From positions 1,488,001-1,552,000 of the forward strand of contig NC_083566.1 of the NCBI RefSeq assembly GCF_019925205.1: a DNA stretch of 64,000 bases, in the 5' to 3' direction. Numbering within the stretch: position 1 is the stretch's first letter; each line of letters opens with the position of its first letter. This document shows, one piece after another, positions 50,701 through 61,474 of this stretch. A program made the translations under genes and the position numbers. The notes under the pieces were generated by a model, which had not been told where the DNA came from, did not search any database, and saw only the letters and a list, made by a program, of their open reading frames with translations. Source of the DNA: Metopolophium dirhodum. Lineage: Eukaryota; Arthropoda; Insecta; Hemiptera; Aphididae.

Positions 50701-51160
50701 AACATAAATCTATTCCATATATAAAAAGTATACAATAAGCCTGTATAACTGGTCTGATAATTACCTACCTTCAATTCTAAATTTGACAGTACCTACCTAT
50801 TAACAGGTTAAGAACATAGTTAAAACATGTTCTATTAGTGCAAATACGAAATCAATTGTTTGTAAAAACCGACAAGCTATAATATTATGTATTTTATTTT
50901 AAGTCATAAAAATATATTAAATAGTCTCAAGATACTCAATCGGTGATTGAAATAATTTACCATACTATATTTATTTGAATTATCAAACAATTTGTGTATT
51001 GTGCAGTATACTATACTACTATTATAGACAGTTCAATTATAGTTGTAAGATGTCAATCACTCATATGACATGTAAGGTCCTTATGCTATAAACTGTATAA
51101 GTCTAAAATCTATAAACATAAAATAATTATAATAATTTTTAAATTTAATAGAACTGGATA
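47790..51160. other. AT-rich intergenic stretch, nothing firm recognised
   Basis: Only short open frames (for example minus strand 50199-49849, 116 codons) without motifs or splice context are seen. The composition is low-complexity AT. Confidence 0.4.
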
Positions 51161-51166
51161 ACCCAA

Positions 51167-51192
51167 GGTTAGGTTAGGTTAGGTTAGGTAGG
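51167..51192. repeat. Interstitial TTAGG telomere-type array
   Basis: Four GGTTA units followed by GGTAGG. TTAGG is the ancestral insect telomere repeat. This run is short and internal. A shorter one (taggttaggtta) lies near 44244. Confidence 0.75.
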
Positions 51193-51329
51193 TATAAATA
51201 AATAAATATATATAAATATGGTACAATATACCTAAACAGGCTAAACATATTTTATAATTAATGTAAAAAAGCTCAAACAAACTATAATCAATCAAAAAGA
51301 AAATTACTAAATGGTATACCCAGCCCAAT

Positions 51330-51560
51330 GCCTTTAGTCTCTAGACGTTCCAAAATTATCAACTCAAGAACAAGATTTGGTCATACTAACCTCACCCACA
51401 TTCATATTATAAAACATATATAGTTTAGATGGTCCGCTATTTGTCAACGCAAGAAACATCCTCAACCAATACCTTCATCGATGGAGGAAGCACTAAGAGA
51501 ACACAACCACACTTGGTCCACAGTTCTTCAAATACATCGGCATCGACACAAAAATTTTAA
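51330..51560 (+). mobile_element. Retrotransposon C-terminal relic (jockey/I type)
   Basis: The plus-strand frame gives VSRRSKIINSRTRFGHTNLT, then HIHII. This resembles the RLRIGHTRLTH motif that follows the RNase H region in I/jockey elements. A frameshifted remainder follows. It is too short to classify further. Confidence 0.55.
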
Positions 51561-51693
51561 ATTAAGAAAAAACTATACAACTTACCTTAAAATTATTTAA
51601 ATACATAAAACTGTAAAAACTGCTATCACTTAGCCAAGTAATTACTAATTACAATTAAATTATCCTTTAATAATAATGTTAACAGCTGTATAT

Positions 51694-52291
51694 AAACTGC
51701 GGCAAAATTAACCTTTTTCTAAAAGTTGATATGTAAACAGCGACAAAAAAAAATTTTACATTATACAGTCTGCGAGAAAACCGATAAGATACATTATACA
51801 AACTGTAGCAAGCAGTAAGCCAGTAAGTAATAATATCAAACGAAAAATATCTGAAAGCAATATAAACGAAATGCCATCTAAAATTATAAGAAAAGAATTT
51901 CATAGTTTAGGAAATGATACACAATTACTGACTAATGATATTTCATATATTTGTAGAAATTTATATATTGTAAAAAAACTAAATATCACCCACTATTTCC
52001 CAAAGATATTAATGAAGTACACGAAGTTCTAATAAATTTGAATATTATGACTAACAAAAATGAAAACTTTTTGATAAGGAAACAAATATAATTATACGTA
52101 TTATACCTAATTAAACGATAAACGTATATATAGGTTATCGTATCGATATGTATATAGGTAGCTGTAGATATAGAAGGCATATAAAATAAAATGTATCTTA
52201 TCGGTTTTGTCGCAGATTGTATAATGTAAAATTTTTTTTTGTCGCAATTTACATATAAACTTTTAGAAAAAGGTTAATTGTGCCGCAGTTT
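51694..52291. mobile_element. Inverted-repeat element with about 100-base terminal arms
   Basis: The left arm starts aaactgcggcaaaattaacc and runs through cgataagatacat (near 51793). The right arm starts atgtatcttatcggttttgt (near 52191) and ends gccgcagttt. The arms match in inverted orientation with roughly nine of ten bases identical. GTTAACA lies just outside both tips and may extend the repeat. The interior of about 400 bases encodes nothing. The minus-strand frame 51903-51679 is arm sequence. Confidence 0.8.
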
Positions 52292-52360
52292 GCCATCTCC
52301 CATGTTAACACTACAGCAGGCTAAAGACCTAGTTATCGAAGCCTTTATTCTCAATAATAA

Positions 52361-52613
52361 ATTGATTTTACAATGATGTTTTTTTTTTATTATTATTTTT
52401 TGTGTCTGTTATCATCTTTTAGGACAGTAAAAGTGTTTGGATATATGGATAATAAATGGATATAAGTGTTACTATGATACATAGGCTGACTAACCGTTTT
52501 CACACAGAATCGTTTTTCTTATACAATGATATTATATCATTGAATTCAAATTTAACACCATCCATTACAGTAACCCACTTGTAACCTACTATACAGCAGA
52601 GCGACATCCACTT
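52361..52613 (-). repeat. Internally deleted copy of the 0.9-kb interspersed repeat
   Basis: It carries the tail end (attgattttacaatgatg, gtgtctgttatcatctttta) joined directly to the head end (ggctgactaaccgttttc through cagagcgacatccactt). The middle is missing. It lies back to back with the full copy starting at 52636. Confidence 0.8.
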
Positions 52614-52635
52614 ACCAACCTTTTTAAAACCATTA

Positions 52636-53534
52636 AATGTCACTCTGCTGTACAGTAGGTTACAAGTGGGTTACTGTAATGGATGGTGTTAAATTTGAAT
52701 TCAATGATATAATATCATTGTATAAGAAAAACGATTCTGAGCGAAAACGGTCAGTCAGCCTATGATATTACCAAGTATATTTGATGATATTATTGTGAAT
52801 AATGCAATTTATATATAACTTATTTACGTGGAACCTTATTTTAAATTTTCAATCTTTAGTTAAAAAAGTTTAACATTTTATAAATTTTCAACTACAAAAT
52901 AATTATTAAATTTGAAATTTAAAAATTTTGCCAAATTTAAAACTTTAAATGTTTATAAAAAAAAAACTGTGCCTATGTATTTTTAATATTTTTCAACTGC
53001 TATCGTAACATTATATCAGGAGCCTTGCATTAAATTTTCACGCTTTTTTACCCAACAAATAAAATTTTATTGATATTTATAGAAAAAAAAACTAAAAAAA
53101 TGGAGACTGAAAATGTTCGTAAACAGCTCAAAATAAGTCAAAATATTTGGAAAATGTTATGGTGTATAGAAAATGCTAATATAAACATTCAGTCAAAATG
53201 TCATGTACCTACGGTCATTTGTTTTAGAGTTACACCAAAAATCAAAATCGATTTTCTGAAAAACTGATTTTGCGTAAAAATTCCCGTTTTTCCTTAATTT
53301 TTCTTTTGTTTTTCATGTCGCTTTTGAAAACTACTGGGAAATTTTTACTTTTGAGCCCCCAAAGTACCAACTAGATTCACTTTCCTATCAGAAAAGTTAC
53401 TGTTGAAGAAAATTCAAGCACTTTTACGGTCCTCCTAAAAGATGATGACAGACACAAAAATAAAAAAAAATAAAAAAAAAACACACATCATTGTAAAATC
53501 AATACATTCATCGCTTCGCTCACAATCTAAAATG
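52636..53534 (+). repeat. Full-length 0.9-kb interspersed repeat, left arm of a large inverted pair
   Basis: It starts gtcactctgctgtacagtag and ends cgctcacaatctaaaatg. It contains a short open frame (53070-53267) that recurs in the copy at 54421-55312. That reflects repeat identity rather than a gene. It has no terminal inverted repeats and no recognisable reverse transcriptase or transposase, and its class is unknown. Confidence 0.85.
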
Positions 53535-54420
53535 GGGGTGAGCATGCTTGGTGAATCACCCTATATATTCAAATTTGGGAGTATATTATGCAGAGTTGTA
53601 CTTGTTTTATTGTACATTACGTATTTCCGAAATCCGGAAGCATTTACGATTTATTATTATATTATTCTATTATTTATTTATTTTATTATTCGTATTCCCA
53701 TTAAACCTAATTTACTTTATTGTATTCTGCCAACCACAGCAGCGTTCACCCACTTATCGTTAACCACCGTACCAAATAAATTGCATTTTAACCACAAGAT
53801 AACGGTGGAATGTTATGTAAATTGTACCTTCTTGTGCAAGAATAATGATGATTGGTGTGGTTTTAGAGGAGAATTAACGAAGCATAATACAGATTAATTA
53901 TACTTACCATACTTTAATAGTTTTTGAAAGATTTAAGGCTATTTTTTAAAAATTTTTTTGACTAGTATTTTTAGTACGAAATAAAAGATATTATCATTAT
54001 ATGTATAATACAATTCAAATTATTTGACACGTTGTATAATATACAATATATAAATATTATTTTATTATTATTTTACAAGATATATTTTTATCTTACTTTT
54101 AAAACAAGTTAGGTAACCGGTAGGTAATGTTAAACATTTCGTATATCACATACCATGGGCACTTAATATAGTTATGTTGAACCGCACACAATTTTAGGTT
54201 CCGACGTTCCGTGTTACTTAATTATTTGCAGGTTGCTATTTTTTTAAGATTTAAATTATTATCTCTTAAGCTGTCAGAGCCGACTATTTATTAAGGGGCA
54301 TTGTGCGGCGGCCCTACTACAAAGTACCTACATGTTGTACGAAAAAAGTAAAATCAAACCACAATTCAACGATTTAAACCGACTTTACAGGAAAAACTTC
54401 CATGCCTTGTAGAATAGTCA
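53535..54420. other. Spacer between the two inverted repeat copies
   Basis: It starts with cttggtgaatcaccctatat, a motif seen as a repeat end elsewhere in the window (for example 32930 and 31978). The 151-codon plus frame at 53442-53897 begins inside the repeat and has no known domain. Confidence 0.4.
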
Positions 54421-55312
54421 GATTTTAGATTCTGAGTGGAACGATGAATGTATTGATTTTACAATGATGTGTGTTTTTTTATTTTATTTGTGTCTGTCAT
54501 CACCTTTTAGGACAGTTAAAGTGCTTGGTTTTTCTTCAACAGTATCTTTCTGATAGGAAAGTGAATCTAGTTGGTACTTTGGGGGCTCAAAAGTAAAAAT
54601 TTCCCAGTAGTTTTCAAAAGCGACATGAAAAATAAAAGAAAAATTAAGGAAAAAACGGGAATTTTTACGCAAAATCTGTTTTTGAGAAAATCGATTTTGA
54701 ATTTTGGTGTAACTCTAAAACAAATGACCGTAGGTACATGCAATTTTGACTGAATGTTTATATTAGCATTTTCTATACACCATAACATTTTCCAAATATT
54801 TTGACTTATTTTGAGCTGTTTACGAACATTTTCAGTCTCCATTTTTTTAGTTTTTTTTTCTATAAATATCAATAAAATTTTATTTGTTGGGTAAAGAAGC
54901 GTGAAAATTTAATATGAGGCTCCTGATATATCGTTCTAATAGCAGTTGAAAAATATTAAAAATACATAGGCACAATTTTTTTTATAAGAATTTAAAGTTC
55001 AAATTTTGATAAAATTTATCAAATTTATAACTTATTAATTATTTTGTTATAATTTATTTTAGTTAAAAATGTATAAAATGTTTAACTTTTATGACTAAGG
55101 ATTGAAAATTTAAAACAAGGTTCCACGTAAATAGGATATATATAAATTACTTTATTCACAATAATATCATCAAATATACTTGGTAATATCATAGGCTGAC
55201 TGACCGTTTTCGCTCAGAATCGTTTTTCTTATACAATAATATTATATCATTGAATTCAAATTTAACACCATCCATTACAGTAACCTACTGTACAACAGAG
55301 CGACATCCACTT
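54421..55312 (-). repeat. Full-length 0.9-kb interspersed repeat, right arm of the inverted pair
   Basis: It is the reverse complement of 52636-53534 over essentially its whole length, with scattered substitutions and small indels. The minus-strand frame 54872-54567 (101 codons) is the counterpart of the plus frame at 53070 and is longer only because of one lost stop. Confidence 0.85.
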
Positions 55313-55319
55313 ATCCACC

Positions 55320-57420
55320 TTGTTTTCCTTTAATAATGAAAATATTAAAATAAGTTACTACCTAATAAGTAATAAGTAAAGCAGTCAAAGTAATAAATTA
55401 TCCAATATTAAATGATATAGAATTACCAAGAGCTTCGAGTTTCGACAATGTCTTAAAAAAAATAGCCAAAAGCCGAATTTACAAAGATTATGAAACATCG
55501 CGATAATTTAGTTGATCGCAAACTATACGATTGTCGTTTAGTATTATGCCATTTGTATGTTGCGCGTTAATATACGAGTAAAATAATTTTATTTTAATAA
55601 ATTCAATAGAATTTGCCTAAGAATGGAAAAAAATTAATAAATATTAATTTTTAATATTAGATTGTAAAAATTATATAGGTACTCTCGACTCTGGTATTGT
55701 AATTAGTAAATGCTACATATTCTTACATTTTTGTGATATTCATATCGAGCCAACATCCGGATAATTAAAATGTTAACAAATAATATTAATAAATATTACA
55801 AATAATATTTATACAATATTATTGTATACTTGGTATGCAGGTAAATATATGAGCCAATTACTGACTGTCCATCTTCACAAGTCTAATGTCTAAATCAACA
55901 AGTAAATGTAGAACCCGCTACCCTGTACCCAGGAGACACCTAGATTATGCCACCCAGATGCTGAACCCTGTTTAGTTCAGGTTTAATCATTTTTTTTTAT
56001 ACAATGGAGCCGACAACCGAACGGCTTTGGTTTGCAATTCACGCCAAAATAAATATGATAAGAAATTATTTGTAGAGTTTAGACACTTCGAATCAATATT
56101 TTCGTGAAAAATTGATCATCTAATAAAATGAAAATGACTCTTTCACACTTAGTGAAATACCAAATAATTTCATGAAATGATCGCTTTTTCATGAATTGAT
56201 CACTCCAATTTGCAATCAGTCATTCACATAATGAAATAAAACATGACCTACACACAATTATTATTATTATTATTATAATTATTATATTATTTATTTAAAG
56301 TATAGGTACACACCATCGCATGACTATTAATTTAATACCATACAAGATTTTATACATAATATATTTAAGTTGAATTCAATTAAATATCCGTTAAGCTACA
56401 AATAGTAACGATTAATAATATTTAATTATTAACTTATATTAAACCTACACACAAAAAATGTAAACAAATTTTGTCTAAAAGAGGGAAATAATAAGTTTAT
56501 ACAATTATATAAGTAGGTACCTACAATAATTTGTTTTTATTTTTTAGTATTTTATTTAAGAACGGCAATGATTAAATTAATTAAATTAAATATTATGACA
56601 GCGGCAGTTAAATTTCATGCTAGGTACCTTTACACTTTGAAACAATCACATCGTTTGGTTTTACAAGCATTTTAACTTGAGCAACTCAGGAATCCCTAAG
56701 CCCTAACCTCCTGATACAACTTGGACAGTTACACGCAAATAGTTAATAATTTATAATTCAATATCTATATACAATTATCAGGGTATCTGAGGTCTGTACC
56801 TATATTCTATTTGGGTTTGAATATCGTATTTAAGCGTATAAAACAAATTAATGTATTCTTATGCAACTTTTTTTTTCCTTTTTTAAATAATTTGCTTATG
56901 ATTTAATATGATTTAAAAATATTATATTAAATATTACTTATAAGTAGTTATTACTATGTATAACTATTAACTTAACGTTTCTTTACATAAAATCTTCTTA
57001 AATGTATACATATATGTAAAAAAACTTGTTTAGCATTAAATATATTATGACAAATACATAATAGGTACAAATAAAGAATATTCGTGCATATGTTGAATAA
57101 ATAATAATATAATGATTGTGCGTGCTAAATGTTTAATTTCATAAATTGAATGACCCTTATTGAATATATTAAATATATTAGAATAAAAAATGTCAAATTG
57201 GGGAGACTATTTCATGAAAAGTAACCATTATTTTGTAAAATATTTTCGATATTATTATATCGATAATCGATAATACACGAAATGTGAGAGCCATATATAT
57301 TTAATTAAATGGATTTCTCATGAAAATATCAATTTCAAGTGGCTGCAACATGTATACATAACTAAATAATACAGTACTTAGTACATAAAACAAATAAAAT
57401 TAAATATATACAATTAGGTA
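55320..57420. other. AT-rich intergenic stretch
   Basis: No gene is supported. Small GC-richer patches at 55905-55980 and 56690-56720 may be repeat debris. An ATT run lies near 56262-56280. Confidence 0.4.
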
Positions 57421-57427
57421 CTATGCA

Positions 57428-57656
57428 TTACGATATCGATGTATTCTTTAGAAGTAACACAAAATGGAATTTCAGAAATTGTTCTTCTATATACGAAGTA
57501 AAAATGTAGACTTGTGGCCGTTTTATTTTCAATAGGACGTAATTAGTTTTAAGAAGTTCGGCGCTACTGATGCCACCCATAATATTCATGACACCTGTAG
57601 CAGTCAATCGTGTCTTTTGGATTGATGCGCCAGCGGATAAAACCGATGAGCAACAC
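57428..57656 (-). CDS. Possible last exon of the minus-strand gene starting MDDDDKK
   Basis: On the minus strand a pyrimidine tract and tttcag end at 57657. The following 75 codons are open (CCSSVLSAGASIQKTRLTAT, GVMNIMGGISSAELLK and onwards to KNTSIS) and stop at 57428. The first base completes the split codon left by the exon at 60298 (GG plus G), so the join MDDDDKKGCCSSVLSAGA is in phase and would give 83 residues. No domain is recognised. The last 30 residues are AT-driven and hydrophobic, so the true exon may be shorter or the match may be chance. Confidence 0.3.
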
Positions 57657-57699
57657 CTGAAACATTTAATTATAATTCTCCCGGAATATTCCACATTTG

Positions 57700-60290
57700 A
57701 ATTGCTTTTGGATTTTACGCTTTGATGCTTGATCCTGCCTGTTCTCTCTGAGTTAAAATATCTTTTAACTCTACCTTAAATTCCAACGCCTGTCTTGTCT
57801 CTCCAGGCAGGGATATGATAACTACACTTCTATATACACATTATACCCACATCCAAAATATTCAGTATTAATGTCATCTCCCTCGACTTATCTTCGAACC
57901 AGTCCCCGTACCAGACACACCTAAAAGTTTTTCCATAGCAAGCAATGCTGCGAACTTTGGAAATCTGAATTATTAATTATAATACAACCTTCAAAGGCAT
58001 CCCCCTTACCTCTCCAATCTGGTAGAAAACCCCATGCACACTAGCCATCAAAGAGTGTTCAGGTAATTTTAACTTATAAAAAACATGGGATCTCAGGGTC
58101 CTTTATAGATTTTGTCACACACAAGAAATCCTGTGCTGTGCCTTGTCTCAATTCTAAAAAAAAGCCTCCGGGCAATATGTCTGCTCTTCGCTCAACCATT
58201 CATTCTTTGAGTAGAAACTATAAACTACACTACTAAGAATTTCAAGAACTGTAATAAATGCCCCTCTTTATGAAAGTTGATTTTAACATTTTTGTGTTAA
58301 TAGCGTCCATCATTATGTCTCTTCCTTACTCAAAACTGTTCCTTCTCCTTTCGTAATTCATAGTGACTTTATTCACATTTCACAAATCCTCCCAAATCCT
58401 AATATATTCTTGATCCCTAATCCGTAATTTTCTTTTTAATTTTGTTTATTGCCAAAGGCTTTCTAATCGATAAATGAATAACAATTTCCATTATTTTTTG
58501 TAATTTGTATCTAGTACTATCTACTATACTACTTTATTAGCGATTCAATGTTCTTCTTCTTATTATCATTATTAATATTATAATAGGTGTTTTTAAAGCC
58601 ATTCAGTGACAGACAGTTTTATAGTTTGTTGTCTGTTATGTTCTCAACAAACTTTATTTCAACTAAAACAATTATCATTTAAGTATCAACTAACCGATAT
58701 TATATAAAATACAATTTTTCATAAATTATTCTAGTAATAGGTGCTTCTAAAACATAAAATACAGTTTATGAATATTTACTATCGCAAGAATTCTTGTTTG
58801 TCGATGCCTACCTAGGTATCTACTTGTTGAATAAGTTGTGTTAATATCGGATAGTTAAATTTTGGTCAATTTCCCATAACTTTTCAGATTTCTATGTTTT
58901 CCAAAATTATTGAATTAAATGCTAGTATTCAATTCAAATTTTTAACTACAAGAACTCTGTTACCAATTTACCATAGCATTATTTAGGTAGGTACCTACCT
59001 ACCTAGTTATATGGTCACAACCAAGTATATAATTGCATCCTTATTAGTTGTATAGATGTCTTAAAATAAATTTTAAATGAAAAACATATTATAGACTACG
59101 GTATTCAGCAGGTATTAGACTTTTAAATTCTTAATACAAAAATCTATTTTTAATTGCATTAACTTGCTAAAAATGTCTCGCTAAATTCCAAATAATATTT
59201 AATATGCGTGTTACCGACAAAATAAAACAATGTGTATCAGAATTGAATATTTTATTAATACAATTGGTATGTAGAATGTTTCAACTTCATATTCATAATA
59301 AAAAAAAAATAATTTCATCAGGCATTATTAATCAATAGTATATATTATCACAATGAGTAATAGCATTCAGTATAGATTATAAATAATAAATACACTATAT
59401 TTTCTCAAACGTTATTACCCGACATCGTAACAAATAATGGATAAATAGAAAAAAAATATATAAATTAAAAATTATAATAATGATACATAACAATAATACA
59501 TTTAAACTTTTAATTTACTTTTTATTTTTAATAAATTTTTGTGTAAGACCAACACAAAATAAAGTAAAATATGACTAATAAGCTATCAACACATATAATA
59601 GGTAATAATTCGGTTCATAACAATTATATAATTAAAACTGATAAAAAAAAAAGAAATCATATAGTGCAATTATAATAAATAATAATGTAACGAATAAAGA
59701 TCAAATTACAAATAAATACAATAACAGTGACTAAGGCTGGAGTATTCATGAGTAAAATATTTTAAGAAAGAAGTTGTTTATCCAGTTACTTAGGTAGTTA
59801 TCTAGTTGACTTGAAACTGTAATATTATTTTTCAATGCAAGTTAATTTACACAACACTGTGAAGTAAATAATATTTACTTAAAACAATGTATATTACTAT
59901 ACATTTTTATTTATTAAATATAAATATAACAATTGATTTGCTATCTGATCACAATAAGAATTTAATTTAAAATGTACCTAGTTTTATAGTGTTTTTCACT
60001 TAAAATTGTAAATTATTTTAGTTTAAATTAATTATCTTTTAACCATTTGAAGCTAAGAATATCAACTATTCAACTTTACAAAAATAACTTGAAGTTAACT
60101 AAAATTCAACTTATCAAAATAATTAAGAAAAATTTTAGTTTTCCAGCCTTAAGTAACTGTCAGTAAAAATTGATAAAAAAAAAAAAACACTAATTATTTC
60201 TTTCATTACAAATAATTGTTTAAGTAGTAAAACAACACTATGTCTGTATAAGCAAGCATTTAATACATTTAGGAAAATTTAATAAGAATT
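57700..60290. other. Intron or intergenic stretch with an unclassified repeat
   Basis: From 57720 to 58480 the DNA is richer in C and T, with fragments such as cctgcctgttctctctgag and tgtctctccaggcaggg. It looks like a decayed element, but no open frame above background or motif was recognised. The rest is AT-rich and empty. Confidence 0.35.
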
Positions 60291-60297
60291 AACTTAC

Positions 60298-60320
60298 CCT
60301 TTTTTATCATCATCATCCAT
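60298..60320 (-). CDS. First coding exon of a minus-strand gene (MDDDDKK), unrecognised
   Basis: On the minus strand an exon runs from 60370 (acceptor tttaatttacag) to 60298 (consensus donor GTAAGT). An ATG at 60320 gives MDDDDKK and two spare bases. In another frame the exon reads as a hydrophobic stretch (DKVFFSFFLPILIVLT), but it follows a 5' UTR-like exon, which makes the ATG frame the better choice. No function can be given. Confidence 0.45.
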
Positions 60321-60973
60321 ATTGTTAAAACAATTAAAATAGGAAGGAAAAAACTAAAGAAAACTTTGTCCTGTAAATTAAAAATCAATGATAATATAAC
60401 TATTTTTTTAAATTTGTTTTAATAATATTATGATCCTAAATTTAGGATTTAAATACATAATTTTAAAAATGAATCATTCCTCTTCCACTAATCAGAATTA
60501 AGTGATTCAATGTAGCGCATAACTGTTTTTTACATAATTAGGAAGTAAACCTTACTACCTCATTTGACCTTAAATGTGGCGCTATGGCATTGAAACCAGT
60601 GAATGTGTAAACACTGATAATTAATTGACTTGACTATTCATTAGAGAATCTAACTAAGCTTAAACTTAAAGACATAATATAAAACTTAATGACAAAATAA
60701 GTATTGTATATCAACTTACTTAAATTATAAGAGACAATAATTAGATTTATCGCATAGACAATTTATATTTGTAGATGCATGGTTGGACATGGTTAGTCAT
60801 GGTTGAATGACTAATTAGTAATAACAGTTACGTTGAACGATGAAAACTATTATGAATAATTTTATTCAGTAAAAAAAGATAAATAGCAGTAGATTAGTCG
60901 TTTTTTGTTGACCAATAAAGCCAAAAGTCTTAAAATGCTAAATGTAAAATTGTAAAATGACACTCATCCTCAC

Positions 60974-61030
60974 TTCACGCCACGACGGCCCGAGGAATCA
61001 GTGTCCCGTCCGCGATCCACGGCTAAATAT
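60974..61030 (-). other. Candidate 5' UTR exon of the minus-strand MDDDDKK gene
   Basis: A GC-rich block without an ATG (cgcggacgggacactgattc on the minus strand) ends in gtggcgtgaa followed by a good donor GTGAGG at 60973-60968. The 60370 acceptor follows about 600 bases on. The 5' limit is approximate. Confidence 0.5.
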
Positions 61031-61408
61031 GACTATATGCAATAATAATTGATTAATTAAATGAAATATAAAATATTGTTATCAAAATTAGATATTGATT
61101 AAAAAAAAGCCACAGTTTATCTGTGTATAAAGTTTCCCACGGAATCAATGGAAGGCATATCACTAATCACTAACGAACACAATGATTATTTTTAGCGGGA
61201 AAAACGTTATCAATTATTTTATTTTTGATAAAATTTTAAAGTAATCGTTTCAAGTTTGTTCGTAGTGTTTAAGGTTCAAACATTTTTGTTCTTAAATCAA
61301 TAGGTACTGAAGACTTCATTTTTATACAAAGTTACAAAGTAAGGGAAATTTCATTATTCCCTGATTTCCACCTCGACCGAGTGAACTGTCATCTACTGAA
61401 ATCGTCCA
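61031..61408. promoter_or_regulatory. Bidirectional promoter region between two divergent genes
   Basis: About 380 bases separate the minus-strand 5' UTR exon and the plus-strand start codon at 61409. No TATA box at a telling position was found. The plus-strand 5' UTR must lie within its right part (after about 61260). Confidence 0.5.
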
Positions 61409-61474
61409 ATGTACTCCAATACTAGTAATGATGAACTCGAACCTCGTCCGGCGCCCAAGCCCACACAGTTTCAA
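61409..61474 (+). CDS. Ana2/STIL-like gene, first coding exon
   Basis: There are 22 codons from ATG to the donor GTAAAT at 61475, ending in phase 0. The next exon opens with GAA TTG TCG GCA, so the join reads PTQFQ-ELSAKPEVPELSV. A TGA in the same frame just upstream supports this ATG as the start. Confidence 0.65.

Noticed and set aside
53442..53897. Plus-strand 151-codon frame
   Set aside because: It starts inside the repeat, runs through low-complexity AT sequence and has no motif.
53070..54872. Frames beginning MIFIEKKTKK seen on both strands
   Set aside because: They are the same repeat-borne frame in two inverted copies. One is truncated by a stop, and there is no known domain.
61428..61474. 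Alternative start MMNSNLVRRPSPHSF in another frame of the first Ana2/STIL-like exon
   Set aside because: Joined to the next exon it leaves two bases and hits a stop after about 24 codons. The frame starting at 61409 joins in phase.
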